Assembly: GCF_029962835.1 (NCBI RefSeq)
Contig: NC_080574.1
Coordinates: forward strand, 26,386,001-26,450,000
DNA from: Magnolia sinica
Taxonomy: Eukaryota > Streptophyta > Magnoliopsida > Magnoliales > Magnoliaceae
Reading direction: 5' to 3'
Length of the DNA stretch: 64,000 nucleotides
Position numbers and translations under genes: made by a program. Of this stretch, positions 11,839 to 24,599 are shown one piece after another. Every line of letters starts with the position of its first letter. Position 1 is the stretch's first letter. Below the pieces are notes generated by a model. That model made no database searches. It saw only the letters and a list, made by a program, of their open reading frames with translations, and was not told where the DNA came from.

Positions 11839-13080
11839 GATGAGTGGGTCACGGGCATGTCTGTACGGTTGGTTTTCTAATATCAGCCCAAAAATTCCTT
11901 GAGTGAAAAAAAGGAAAAAAGATACATTAAAAACATATTTAAAAAAGATACAAGTCTCCAAGCCAAAACGAAAAGAAAAAGGGGAAATGGTCTTGTTTAT
12001 GTGTGGAGAGTATTGAAAATCTTTGTACTATAAAAAATTTTTGAGCTGTTTTTTTTTTTTTTTCCCATGTAGATACGACCTCATTGTTGCCTGTACTCGG
12101 TAAAATTACTTTCCATTCATAAATTATTAACATGATGGTTTTTCTTCTCTCGCTCTCTGCCTTTTTTTATATAACAGGCATGGTACGCTCTTTCCTGTAA
12201 GATGGTTACACACATCAGACTGTTCATGTGGTGGACCCCATGGGCTATCACACAGACCATGAAATGCCCTTAACTGCCTAACAGAAGTTTGAATATAAAT
12301 TGGCTAATGACTTTTTCAACCATCCACTTGTAATTCTCACGAACAATGCAACTTTATGGTTAGGATTGTCTATTTAGTTTCATTTTTTGAGCTTTGGCTC
12401 ATACAGAGTGGGCCCTGCCCTGCACGATGAACATTTTGGATCCCAGATGTTTGCTGCTGCATGGGGAGCCCAGGATGCTATAGCTGATTTCCCTTCTTCC
12501 TTAATTGACTACTGCATCAGAAACCTCAAGTTTCAATTGTCAGAGATGTTGGAACTCCCCAAAATCTGTGAAATGATAAGGTCAGCAGGTTATATTTCTA
12601 AAAAACCTAGTTAAACTATCAGTTTCTACAGGTTGCGTTCAGTGATTCAAAACATTTATATAATGGGACTCACTGGATGGCCCATGCACCAAGCGTCATT
12701 CAGACTGGAAAATCGAAGTTACAGAGTATTCGGCTTTTTCTCCATTCTCTTACCATCCTTTTGCTGACCATCTATTGAGAAATCTAAAAGACCTCCTGGT
12801 ATACTAGTTGGTGCATAAACTATTCAACGAGGCACATGATATCAACAGTTTGGATTGCTGAACGATAGGCCTACTCATGCGAACAGAAATTCCAAATCTC
12901 TCCAGCTCAGCATTGTGAATGCCTCAATAATTCCAATGACCGTCTGTCATCAACAACCAATGTTCTATAATCTGCATCTCTATCCTTTCCCCAAAGCATT
13001 TGCTTGAACATTTTCTTCGCTGAAATGGGCTTTTGTAGATCCAGGTCCAGTCAAAACAATTCCGTTTTCCATCCTCTCAA
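11839..13080. other. MACPF 3' flank, gene-free
   Basis: The first 200-350 bp after the stop are AT-rich (taaaaacatattt, tataaaaaattttt) and are the likely 3' UTR, but no clear AATAAA was seen. A GGACCCCA-type miniature fragment lies at about 12205-12340. No further exon is supported. Confidence 0.5.
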
Positions 13081-13695
13081 GGGCCCATTTGGCGCACCCT
13101 GCAAAGGGGTTTGTCAGGCATGAAACCTACTCTTGAGCAAGACTATAGTTATCGGGGGCTTGTTTGGTTTTTGGTGAATTCATTCCCTGTTTTTTTTTTT
13201 TTTTTTTATTTATTTAAATTATTTTATTTTAAATTTTGTTGGCGCACCCTGCAAAGGGGTTTGGTGAATTCATTTCCTATGGATATGAGAGTTGGAGAAT
13301 GATAAAAATGGTTTTGTTGATACATTGGATTTCTTGGGAAAACTTTGGAAATGTCTGAAATTCTCTTTGATTTTCCTAGGTTATCCATTAACCAGCAAAA
13401 AACTAAGGCATATCTTTTGAGGAAAAGCCAGGGAATGGAATTTATGGAGAATGTAAAACCAACAAAGAGTTAACCAAATATGATTTTTGTAAAACCCAGA
13501 GAATTACTAAGCCGAGAAATATAAGAGGCAGCAACCAAACCCCCATTTGATGTGTTTGGATGCACTTTGCAAACCCCCCTTTCACTTTCTCACTCTTCAC
13601 AAATGAGGGGCTAAAATGCCAGACATGGCATTTGGTTTTAGCGGTCTGAACCCTTTTTGCAGAAACCCCTTTTGGGGAGGTGTTTAAACAGGCCC
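13081..13695. mobile_element. Small TIR element (GGGCCCATTT / AAACAGGCCC ends)
   Basis: Left end gggcccatttgg and right end taaacaggccc are inverted versions of each other, and TCAA stands outside both ends. The inner sequence repeats ggcgcaccctgcaaagggg at 13091 and 13241, and ggtgaattcattccctg/ggtgaattcatttccta nearby, so it also carries an internal duplication. Ends of the GGGCCTGTTT type are common among plant hAT and PIF miniature elements. The superfamily is not certain because the duplication is only four bases. Confidence 0.55.
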
Positions 13696-14542
13696 TCAAA
13701 TGTTTCACAGAAAGACAAACCCCTGGTTAGGAACCTTTGAGGACGTCCAATAGCTCAGGTTTGTTGGGAACCAGATATTTGATCAATGCAGGGCTCCCAG
13801 TACTGGACATGACAGGGTCCAACACAGCCCTTTTAACTACATAAGAATAATAATGTCAAATGCTAGGAGTTGAGAAAATGGAAAGGAAACCAATAAAATC
13901 AATTAAAACAAAACATACACATACTTTCCTCATATAAGAGGATCAAACAAACCGATTGCTGTTCTTACATTGTTTTCTAAATTTTATGGACTCAAGTTGC
14001 CAAATACAATGTGGCACTAATATTGGGAATTTGAAAGGAAAAAAAGAAAGGGGAAAAAAGGGTAACCAAAAAAAAAAGAAAAAAAGGGGGCCCTTGTAAC
14101 AGAGAATGCACTCTTGGCATAAATTTACAATCATGAACCATTTTCAGTCAGAATTGGATTTCCATACAATGACAGGCAGACCCATCAAAAGGCTCTGTGC
14201 ATGATTATCTGATGAATCAAATGATCCTTGAACCTGGGATATGCATATTGTTGCCTCACCTCAAAACTCTATACCAGTGGGCTCATTGTTTGGTCATCCA
14301 GATTGTTTTTGGTGGGCCCACCTTGGATTGACCACAAAGCCCGTAAAAGGCCAAGACTCGGGTTGTCCGGGATGCTTTCCCAGACTGGAGATTGTCTCAG
14401 GGCATGGTCCAATCCAAAGAGAGGCCCATCATATGAATGGTATAGATCACCAAAACAGGATTCCAACTATCCAAACTCAAGGCCCGGGATACATAAATTA
14501 TGCATATCCTGGGGTCAAGGAACATATTAGTTCCTCAATGTG

Positions 14543-14573
<31 letters not shown>

Positions 14574-14579
14574 CCAAGG
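13696..14579. other. 3' side of the membrane-protein gene: repeats
   Basis: Contains a GGTGGGCCCACC-bearing miniature repeat at about 14270-14530 and a compound (TA)n(GA)n microsatellite at 14541-14573. The GA run begins only a few bases after the stop codon of the minus-strand gene, so it lies in that gene's 3' UTR. No exon is supported. Confidence 0.55.
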
Positions 14580-17500
14580 CTAAGGGGAACGAAACCCACT
14601 ATCATGGGAAGGCCAGGGTATTCCTTCTCTGGAGCAAGGGAGAGGGGCAGGTTGAGCAATGAAAGTAGGATAGCGTTGCCCTGGCATCATCACGGAGAAA
14701 TCACGCGAATATGAAGTCGCCACCTGTCATCAAGTCCATTGAGAATAAAATATTATTTTTTTATTTATCCTGTCTTTTCTATTAAAATAGAAAGAAAAAA
14801 CAAGATGAATGCTCCAGAGCTGCCGCTCAGGGAAGATGGTGTATTGGAAAAGACTATATGCTGAATGATGGTGTATGGGAAAAGAAAATAAAATATGCAA
14901 TCCATAATTCATTTAGTTCGGGCCGGCTTGAAAATCAGGTATTGTTGAAGTAAGGTTTGCTAAGCCCACAAGCATCTCTACAAGGAACGCCATGTCCGCA
15001 CCACTACATGTGCCAGCATGGCAGACAGGTGCAATCATAGTTCTCAAACGTACTCGACTCTGAGATTTATAACCGAGTCACTGTGAAACTTGCTCCTACT
15101 ATTGGTTCTGCCCGGACTGGGCAAGACTCATCGTGTTGGACAGATGATTCAGTCGACTCAACTCGCAATGACTCGGCCTGAATCACAAGCCTGGTCAAAG
15201 TCAAACTAGTAATTAATTACCAAGTTTTTTTTTTTTTTTTTTTTAAAGGATGAAAGGATAGGATTTTGAACCCATGACCTACGTTCTATAGACAGAGGAA
15301 CGAGGAACTACCAGAGCACAACACATTTGTTGTCTATATTTTTTGCTATTTTATTTTATTTAGCTGATAGTATCTGTTTTAAATATCTAATTCTTGTATC
15401 AAATATCTAGTCAGGTCAACTAAAGACTGCGAAGTATTCAAATGGACCCAACCCAGCTGGGCATTGAGTCTGGTAGAGTTTTCGGGTTTTTAAATTATAG
15501 GTCCAAATTCCAAATCAATCACCAAGTGGGTCCTAACTTGAAGATTATCTCACCCAAATAGGGCAGGCTAGGTCTGCTCTTGACCTGACATTAAGACCCA
15601 AAGCCCAAGCCCAAGCCAAGAAAACTGGTTGGGCCCAGGCCCTACCTGATCTGACCCAGCCCAATTTTATTTTATTTTTTTGATAAAATCACTATTTGCT
15701 CCTTGAATTTTCCTAACAATTCCAATTATCAAGTGGGCCACACATGCACAAAGAAATAAACATTTTAGAGGTATGAAATCAATGTTCTGCATTCAAGATA
15801 GATGCTTACCTAACTAAGGTTTAGAATGGCATATTTGCATGATGACACATGAATATATGAAGTTGGGGCTGGGCCAGGTTGGGTTGGGTGGGCTAAAATA
15901 ACTTGAGCCCAAGCCCGACACGAAAATTGATTGGGCCGTGCATGTGACGCCTGATCCCGGACCACGGGTCAATCTTGTGGGTCCAAGCCCAGTCCAAAGC
16001 AGGGTGGAGCGGTGGTCCATTGAAATCCTCATGCCCCAAAAATCAGGCTGCCCCATCCATCAGGTGAGCCTTAATGTTAGAAATAGGTGGTAGGCTCAGA
16101 AACTTTAGCCAAGTGTTTCTTCAGTCATATATATGTTCTACAAATTGTGGCATACCTTATCAGTAGGTCAACCTAAATCGCAGGCCAAGGCATCTATGTA
16201 GTGACCTTGCTTGATGGACGGGTTGGATCTCATAGCTATGTGCCATGCTGGCACAAACGATGGTGTACAAGTGAGCTGGCCATGTACACGCTTGTGGGCG
16301 TAGCAATGCTCTATTGAAACTAGCAGTGTGTTGCAAGCCTAATGGTCCAACCGCTGGTGGAACAGGGCTTGAGCATATCCCGTCTAGCATAGGTAAAATA
16401 AATTACAAAACCCATGTGCTGAAAAGGAAAAAGGGCACATGGAAGTAGCATCTTTAATAGGGGAAAGCACAAATGCTCAAGAGACAGAGTTGCATGGGGT
16501 AGAGTTGAGGAGATACGATTGCAGCCAAGAAACTGTCTGTTAGGAGTGAGTTCGTTCAATTTGAAGGCTGTAAAAAGGCACGGGGAAACCCCAAAAGAAT
16601 GTCGATGGAGGTAGCAAGAAAAGATTTGATGACCTATGGCTTAATAGAGGACATGGTCCTTGATTGAATGGAATGGTATAACAGGATTCATGTAGCTGAC
16701 CCAATTACTTGGAAGGAGAAGGCTAAGATGATGATGATAGTTGCAAACAGGCCCTACCCGGGCTGCTTCAAGCCTCAATTTTTAACTGATTGGACTGGAC
16801 CTATTCAAACTTCTGATTTTGCTCAGCCCAGGCCAAGCCTTTTTGGTACCGTAAAAGTTAGAGATGCGTTCAGTGGCATGTGTGGACAAATTATGTTGAA
16901 GGTTTAGGTGGCTTGTTTGGTCTGAGGGAAGGAAGATAACCACTACTCTATCTAAGGTATACACTGCTCGGGCCAAAAGGTTGTATGCTACCATTTGGTT
17001 TTTAGTTTATACAGTTGGGGCCCATGGTCTTGGTGGAAGGGCCATCCACAGTAAGGTCCATCATATCAACGGTTTGGATAGTCAAACATGGGCTCCACTT
17101 GTACAAACTGAAAACAAGAACATGGTACACCCTAATGGTCCGAGCAATTACATAATGACTCTCGTTCTCTCTCTCTATGTAATACCTCTCCATATATAAG
17201 CATTTGGGTACCTTGATAATTGAAGGAACCGGGTGACAACCCCATGTGCTGATAACGGTAAAAAGGTACCTCGGTGTCGTATAATTCGGAGAAGGAAAAA
17301 GGTTTGTACACAAGGTGCATGTAGCACATGGTAGACCTACAGAGACGCTTCAGGACATGGGTTGTGACGAATTATTTTGAAGACTTGGGCATGTAACAGG
17401 TGTTTTATTTGTGCATAGGATTGTGTTGTATAGAGTCTTGCAAAGTACACTTGCACGTCACTTCAACAGACGGACACTGGCACTCAGTGAGACATCAGAG

Positions 17501-18045
17501 TCATTCATCAAGTAGTGGTTCCACCATGTTGGTGACCTAGCACAAAAATAGATATGTCGAGTGCCCACTGTCAGTGGGTCCACCAATGCATGGCTCGGAC
17601 GTCCCTTGTGTGCCAGGTTGGCACGCGTGGTTGCATGGGTGTACTGTTAATAGGTACTTGATTATATGGTATTTCAAGGAACGTAGTACTGTCAATGTTA
17701 ATGGAGGTAAAGGGCAATGTGAAGGGAACTTACAGTTGGTGGGTTGCCAAGTTTCTCTAGTAAATGCATTCGAGACCGCATGGGACCTGACTCCAAGGAT
17801 CCTTCAGCACCATTCCGAGGTGATAGGAAAGAGGCCCTTGGCCTCAGCAAATGCTCAAAGATCGCCATGATGAGAAACATGGATATCAAGATTGCTGTGG
17901 CTACAAAACCGAAAGAGATGGCATTCATGGATGTGCCGAAGCTCTTCCAAGGAGCCTCCCTATCTGCTGCTGTCTGCGATGGACTTGGATTAGCCCCTGT
18001 ATAAACGCTCCACGACTTCGGACCCTCTGAATTTAAGTCGTTCAT
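14580..18045 (-). CDS. Plant-specific small single-pass membrane protein (unknown function)
   Basis: Two exons on the minus strand: 18045-17734 (104 codons, phase 0, donor GTAAGT) and 14723-14580 (47 codons plus TAG, acceptor gatgacag). The joined product is 151 residues. Residues about 38-67 (GTSMNAISFGFVATAILISM, then FLIMAIFEHLL) form one strongly hydrophobic helix. Before it is a polar Ser/Pro-containing N-terminus. After it come basic Arg-Pro residues and a tail with SVMMPGQRYPTFIAQPAPLP and a final REGIPWPSH box. This tail is what identifies the second exon, because the same order is conserved in a plant family annotated only under uninformative names. The 3010-bp intron is full of repeats. 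The start is the first ATG and gives a full-length family member. Membrane topology is predicted, function unknown. Confidence 0.85.
14724..17733. other. Intron of the membrane-protein gene, repeat-filled
   Basis: Holds several nested repeat pieces: a CGACTC/ACTCGG-rich stretch at about 15050-15190; a T run at 15225-15244 followed by LINE-tail-like text; GGGCCCAGGCCC/CAACCCAGC-rich hAT-like words at 15440-15670 and 15865-16060; and GGTCCATCAT-type miniature fragments at about 17010-17330. No coding exon other than the two assigned was seen. Confidence 0.5.
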
Positions 18046-20511
18046 GGTTCTTGGGCCCTATTTCTTTGCAATTAGTGGTCCACTATAGAGGATTAAACAG
18101 AACCCTTCTAAAAAAATCTCAGCTATGGAACACCACACACCCCAGGAATAGTTTGGTTCGTATCATACAACACCACCCATCTGATGCAGAATTCAACTCC
18201 TTTCACGTCTCATAAAATCTCAACACAGATCAAGCAGCATCCAGCATGCAAACACAATGCCATGTGTAAAACTGCAGCCGATCATCTCAAAAAATCAATC
18301 CGACGAAGCACCTTCCTTTCGTGAATGAATCCACAAGCCTGACAAAGACATGAAAAGCATCTGAGTTGGAATCAAAATCACTCCACATTGCCATGACAAA
18401 GATGCCACACAGAAATATAAAAAACATAGAGACTAAAAGATTATGAGCCTTATAGCTTCAGATGCATCCGAGATTCCGAGGTCCAGAAGTGAAATTTCAA
18501 AAACTGCTCCAAGTTTCTTCTGCCATGGTTGCATCGCAACCAACAGTCCCGCTGGGAAATGTTGTTTAATCAATGATCAGCCATGAGCCGCATTCTGAAG
18601 AGCCCTTCACAGTTAGTGGGTGATCCAGATTCTGTTTCTAAATCCCTGAATAATCTTTATCTAGTCAGACTACCACTAAAATGTTCTAAAATTAGGGGAA
18701 ATTTTTTTTATTAAAATGGCTGACGACTGCATCTTGTTCTCCAACCAAGTTCACTTCCCCTTTGCAACATAATTACAAAGCCACAAGCAACACCCTAGTC
18801 ATATCTGCACCCGTTCTTCCTACTTTTGGTGATAAAATGGGAAGAAGTTGAACTACTGTATTATTACAAGCAGCAAGGTAAGGGTGTATCTATCAACCGG
18901 GGTGGGTATGGATATCAAAAAACTGTGTGGTTCTTCAATATTTAGCCCCTGGGTCAAAATTTGATTAAAATGATAGGGGACTTTTGATACTACAACCAAG
19001 ATGGAACTATTAAAGACAAACAAAAATATCATATCCTTCATGGAAAAGCAATTTGGTAACCCCTGGAAGGATTTGAAATAACAAGCACCGAATGTAATTG
19101 CAAAAGTTCAGTTGCATTATAACAAAAGAAGAAAAGAAATAAATTTTGATGAGAGAGAAGAACATGAAACTTAGAATTCAAATAGACGGAGGAATGTAGT
19201 ATACACAAATCAACTGAAAACAGGACAGAAATGCCAGTTTCCCAGTGACGGTTAAATGGAATAGAACCGATTCATGCAACATCGCCACAAAACAAACAAA
19301 ATTGCCAAACGAGCTTTCTTTAGGAAACCAAACCAAGATTAGAACAACTGCTGATTCACTGACCCGATGTAATTTCTTAGAAGAAAATTTTCATTTCATG
19401 GCAAGACACAAGATTCTTCAATCGATTCCACCATGCAGAATCTTCGACCAAAATGCCTGACGTGCAAAGCATCAATTTCTTCCCCTTTCAGACTATTTAA
19501 TCTGTGTATCTGCAGGTATAAAATGTCATAAAAGAATGAACAGTTGCTGCTGAAAATGGCACATGTAGTCCAAATATAAAATCAAAACATGAAAGGAGGC
19601 CATACCTTCGATCCTTGAGCACATGTGGGATTACAGAAGCTCTGAAATAAACAGCCAAGAGCAGAAAATGCATCAAATAATAGTGCAGGCAATGGGTCTA
19701 CAGGACTGCACCCCCTCCACAAAGCGACACAAAGGAATGATCTTCATAGCAGCACTTGCATTGATAAAGAGGTATATATTTGGGCCTTCGTGTCAGCTAG
19801 CATCAGAAACCAGTGCAAGATTAGCATCCAAAAGCCATACTGACAAACACAAGAGTGAAAAAGCAAAGTGGGGAGTTTTCATAGTGCCCTCGCCATTTCA
19901 CGGGATTTTCAAAACACCCAGGCTTTTTCTCTGGTTATCCTTTTTCACATGTAACCATTGCCAAGTTTCATATGTGTAAGCCATAAACAAGATCAGCAAT
20001 CTCTTTAAGGAAAAAGTAGGCGATAATGACTTAAAGGGAGGACATAATCTGTAACAGTGCCAATTTGGAGCCAAACGAGCCAAAAGATCTTAATTCAATA
20101 GATAACAAGCAATTCAATGGAAATCAAGAAAGATTAAAATAAGGCGCACCCAGTCTTCTCTTTAGCACACCAGTAAGACATTAGAGTTCCAACAACATGG
20201 TCGTGGGTCCGAGTCCAAAAGGCATCCGGGTGGGGCCTACTTCTGTGACTTAATTACAAAGAAACGAATACGAAACTGCATAATACGTGTTCCTCCAATC
20301 AGCGCTCAAACTGAGCTATCGAACCCAACAAGAATTATCCCTAATTGTAATTTTTGACTAATATCACCGACAACTGACCGACTACAGAATATGTGTTTTT
20401 TCATGACCAATCGAATAAAGACTCAATAAACAGAAGCACATACATTTGTGAATCTTTGTTCTCAGGTTGTGTTTTATATGTTTGTAGCCACATCTATGTA
20501 AGAGAATCACA

Positions 20512-20537
20512 TGAGAGAGAGAGAGAGAGAGAGAGAG
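20512..20537 (+). repeat. (GA)n microsatellite
   Basis: An uninterrupted run of about 13 GA units. Confidence 0.95.
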
Positions 20538-21673
20538 GTGGCAATTCCCGCAGACACCGTAAAAACAAGGGCATATTGGTAATTGGAAAAGCTAATGTGC
20601 ATTTTCAAACTTCTTGTAAAAGCAAGTGCTGCTAGACCATCTGGGTATTGTCATGGAAAAAGCAGGAGGAGCCATAGATCCCACCACATATAAAAAGAAA
20701 AGCTGCCAAAGAAGGTATAAATAAAACACCAAAGGCTGCAAGCATAGTACACTCTAATTTTCTAAATGATATTCAAAGCCGATAAGTGCAAGATCAAACC
20801 CCATATCCAATAACTAAAGGATTTCAGTGAGGATGAAATAAAAAGGAGAATCGACGTTTGAGATCTCACAGATATGCATTGCCAGAAGCACCATGATTTG
20901 AGAGCGGAAAGCAAGAGACTAGTGAGAAAAGAACCAAACGATTCTCAGCATACACGAGGAGAGCCCAAAGAAGACTGCAATATGGTGGGGATGATCAACC
21001 ACGTCAATTCCTCAAATTTCTCATTTAAATGATTACAACACCCTATTGAAAGGAACCCATGACTTTTGTCAGGCACGAAAAAGCTAATTGCCAAGTTACA
21101 GATGATAATTCGAAGAAGGCAAATCAAATCGCAACAAATTCATTACAAATCATAACCATTGAGAATTTGATAAAGAAACAACAACCGCAATTATTACGAG
21201 ATAAAACAAAGAGTTAATATCTATTGTTGTCAAGGAAAAGAAGTCCTTCCTCCTCCAATACATTGAGAGCCTTTGTCAACCAAACAATAACTATGTCTGG
21301 AAAGAAATGAAAGCCTACATAGACCCAATTCATGCAAAAACCATCCGCAATAAGAAAGAAATGCACCCTCTATTGAAAATGTAAGTACGCAATCTTTAAA
21401 TTAACATACTTATGTGTAAGATAATCATTTTCTCTGCTTTTTAGCACGATGGTCATGATTTTTATAGAACAAAGAGGGAATTATTAGCTTAATTATATCA
21501 AAAGAAGACATATGGACGCTTTCCGATAATTGGGTTTTTCTCATTTACATGTGCTGCATACATAGAAAAAATATATATATACAAATGGAGACAGGCGCAT
21601 TTAGACCGTCAATCAAAGAATCAACAAATCTCTCCATTTAAAAGAAAATAAAGGGAGCCACTAGGCACACCCA

Positions 21674-21762
21674 CCTGTTTGATAGAGACACCCTTAATGT
21701 CTACTTTTGGTAATAAAACTTTTGTATTGATGCCTTATGTGTGGGTGTCTCTATCAAACAGG
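21674..21762. repeat. Hairpin with perfect 20-bp arms
   Basis: The 20 bases at 21674-21693 (starting CCTGTTTGATAG) are exactly reverse-complemented at 21743-21762, with a 49-bp spacer. The flanks (cacccacctg.. and ..gtgtgggtg) add partial pairing. It may be the end-to-end remnant of a miniature element or a small stem-loop transcript precursor. Confidence 0.85.
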
Positions 21763-21926
21763 ATGGATGTAAATATCAATTACCAAATAAATCAAGAAGC
21801 ATTATATTCCCTCGAATAAGACAGAAGGGGGTAATTCCACTCACTTCATGCCTCTACTAATTTCAAATTTCTTAAAAAGAAATAAACAAAAAAATTTATT
21901 ATTACTAGATACCAATAACAAGAACA

Positions 21927-22012
21927 TGTATGCATGTATGTATATAAAGTTTATAACAATCCAAATAGAAGAATTTAGAAAAAAAAAAAACGGCCCACCA
22001 GATATGTTATAT

Positions 22013-22051
<39 letters not shown>

Positions 22052-22053
22052 TA

Positions 22054-22087
<34 letters not shown>

Positions 22088-22190
22088 TTTTGAAGGACAA
22101 TGGAAATTCATTAAAGGTCTGCATGCATGCAAGTATGTATATAAGGCTTATAACAATCCAAATAGAAGAATCCAGGAAAAAAAAAATTCA
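21927..22190 (+). repeat. Direct repeat of about 60 bp flanking AT/ATT microsatellites
   Basis: The block at about 21927-21985 (gcatgtatgtatataaag.., ..aacaatccaaatagaagaat) recurs at about 22124-22185, roughly 196 bp downstream. Between the copies are the (AT)n run 22015-22049 and the (ATT)n run 22053-22088. Confidence 0.8.
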
Positions 22191-22904
22191 CAAAATAAAT
22201 TTTCTTTTTCAATACAAAGCAAAAATCATTTGGATCTATATATATATATATAAGGATATTTATTTCTATTTGGGTTATTGCCTAAACAGAGAAGGGGCCC
22301 ACGAAGAGAAAAAAGACATAAAGTAGGAGTTGAAAAATAAAATCAAAGCATATTCCTTTTTTCTTTCTTTTTGGACATTATTTATTATTTTCTTCTTTTT
22401 TGGTTCCTCAAAACCCCAATACAAGCAACCTTTCACTTTTTCTAGCATTCAATCCCAAAACCCAAAACCAAGCATCCATTCTTGCATGACTACTGCTTCC
22501 ACACAAACACAAAATTCAAACCCAAGAAATTAAAGCACAAACCAAAAAAGAAAAGACAGAAAAAGTAATAGGAATATAAACCACAAGACCAAACACTCAA
22601 CAAAAGCAAGAGAGAGAAGCCATAAATGTATATATTGCAAACTAAGGGAAAAAAAAAAAAACCCAAATTTCTAAATAATAGATAAAAGAAAAGAAATGAA
22701 AGAACCAGCTAAAATCTCTTTTACAGAGTCTATAACAAAAGATGAACAAGAAAAAAAAAAAACATTATCCTTTCACAACAAATGTCGTAAAAAACATGAA
22801 ATTCCTCACCATTACATTCAAAAAATATATAAAGAAAAGAAATAAATTATAATATACTAAAAATTGCCTGCATTGAGCTATGGTTTCTTTCCAATCACTT
22901 AACT

Positions 22905-22965
22905 TTCCTCTCTCTCACTCTCTCTCTCTCTCTCTCAGCTCCTGCTATCTCTCTCTCTCTCTTGG
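22905..22965 (-). repeat. CT/GA-rich tract, possible 5' leader of the membrane-protein gene
   Basis: Two (CT)n runs are separated by cagctcctgctat. On the minus strand this reads as GA-rich sequence of the type common in plant 5' UTRs and core promoters. It lies about 4.9 kb upstream of the start codon, so it belongs to the gene only if there is a long leader intron. No transcript evidence is available here. Confidence 0.3.
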
Positions 22966-23168
22966 AATGATGACTGCAGCAGGAAAAAAACAGAAAAGAA
23001 AAAGAAAATAAATATTTATTTTTAAGGGATGTAATTAAAAAAGGGTGATGTATTGGGTTTGTTCCCAAATGCCCAGGCACTGTGGTGGTCACATGTCGGT
23101 CTGATGTGACCATCAGATGGGCCCCACACAAGGACCTCTCTCTCTCCCTCCTTTTCTCCTACATCCAT

Positions 23169-23715
23169 GGGAGCGGGTTAGGTGTCCGTGTTACCCGGGT
23201 AACACCTTAGTGGGAAATGCCCTTACCGTGGGGCCCACCTTGATGATTGTTTTTCATATCTACACCGTTCATCCGTTTCTATAGAAAATTTTAGAACTTG
23301 CCCCAAAACATTAAAAAGAGAAAATTCTTAGGTGGACCACACCAGAGGAAAAAGTCTCGATTGAGTGTCTTACCATTAAAATTTCCAAAAGACCCATCGT
23401 AAGGTCTTCTTAATGTTTATTTTCCATCCAACCTGTTTATAATGTCAATAAGACATGGAAAAGGGAAAATATAAATATCAACTTGATTAAAACTTTTGTG
23501 GCCCACACAAGGTTTTTTAATGTTCATTCATCACTTTTTCTAATGGTATGGTCCACCTGAGATTTGAATCTTCTTAATATTTAAGATCAATTTCTGAAAT
23601 GATAATAAAAAATATACGAACGGTGTAGATATACAAAAAATACATTAATGTGGGCCCCACACGGTTGGAGTAACACCCACTAAGGTGCTAGCCGGGTAAC
23701 ACCTAATCCGCTCCC
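23169..23715. mobile_element. MULE-like palindromic miniature element with 9-bp TSD
   Basis: Both ends start GGGAGCGG(G/A)TTAGGTGT and continue with a shared TACCCGG..CACCTTAGTGGG. The left copy has an extra 5 bases. Flanks are tacatccat (23160-23168) and ttcatccat (23716-23724), an 8-of-9 match, as expected of Mutator-like transposition. The inverted similarity does not stop at the TIRs: the left (GTGGGGCCCACCTTGATG, then CTACACCGTTC) and right halves match as reverse complements nearly to the centre. No coding capacity. Confidence 0.85.
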
Positions 23716-24040
23716 TTCATCCATTGCTTGCTCGGGGACGCGCGCTCGCATCAAATGTAAACCTGTAAAATGCGTGAGTAAGATCTCGTCCAATCATAAG
23801 ACAGATGGAACTGTATTCGTGCTTTGGTCCGAAATTCATACCATTCGTTCACTCATCTGGTCCAGTTGTATGGGAAAAAAATCAACGGCCCTGGATTCAA
23901 AGTACGTACAAAGGGACCTGCCTGATCAGTTGAGCCGTAGACTTTTCGTGGATGGAATTTCATGGTGGGCCCACCTGGTCGCCTGGAAAAATGTGAGGTT
24001 GTTGTCACGTGTACCACGAAGTACAAAGCCCCGTCCGAGC

Positions 24041-24561
24041 AGGAAGCCGGTTGGGTGGTGACCCAACACCAGCCACGCTGTGGAACCCACCGTGATGTAT
24101 ATGTTTTATCCACGCCGTTCATCTGTTTTTACAGCTCATTTTAGGACATTATCATGAAAATGAAGTATATCAAAAGTTTGAATGGAACACATGACAAGAA
24201 ACGGTGGTGATTGAACGCCAACCATTAAAAGCTTCTAGTGGGCCACAATAATTTTGGATCAAACTTATATTTATGTTTTACCTTCATCACTGTTTTCGTG
24301 ACATTATCAATAGATTGGATGGAAATAAAACATTACGGTAGGCCCTAGGAAGGTTTCAACGGTGGATTTCATTATTTCCACTTTTTCCTATGGTGTGGTC
24401 CACTGGAGCTTCTGACCTCCTTCATTTTTGGGCTCATTCCCTAAAATAAGCTGGTAAAGCGGATGGACACCATGGATATAAAACATATACATCAAAGTGG
24501 GCCCAACAGCGTCCAACACCCCTTATCTGGTGGTGTTGGTGTCATCACGTAATCCGCTTCT
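24041..24561. mobile_element. MULE-like palindromic miniature element with TSD
   Basis: Left end GGAAGCCGGTT..GGTGGTGACCCAACACCA pairs with the complement of the right end, AGAAGCGGATTACGTGATGA then CACCAACACCA. GTCCGAGC flanks both sides (24033-24040 and 24562-24569). The inner halves mirror each other: ACCCACCGTGATGTATATG on the left and the complement of CATATACATCAAAGTGGGC on the right. Confidence 0.8.
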
Positions 24562-24599
24562 GTCCGAGCGAGGACCCTCGGCGTTCCTCGGGCGAGAAG

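Larger units (their letters stand above)
18046..23168. other. Gene-free upstream region, possible leader and promoter of the membrane-protein gene
   Basis: No coding exon is supported over 5 kb. On the minus strand, a plausible acceptor (tcctctatag) lies about 42 bp before the start codon, so the gene may have a 5' UTR intron. A GA-rich stretch at 22905-22965 (read on the minus strand) resembles plant 5' leaders. Microsatellites occur at 20512-20537 (GA), 22015-22049 (AT) and 22053-22088 (ATT). A hairpin and a direct repeat are listed separately. The leader assignment is inference only. Confidence 0.4.

Noticed and set aside
12387..12614. 75-codon + strand frame downstream of the MACPF gene
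   Set aside because: Unique-looking composition, but no recognisable motif, no splice context and no homologous copy. Not enough to call a gene.
17744..18004. 86-codon + strand open frame over the membrane-protein exon
   Set aside because: It is the antisense shadow of the minus-strand exon 18045-17734, which has the conserved family sequence and correct splice donor.
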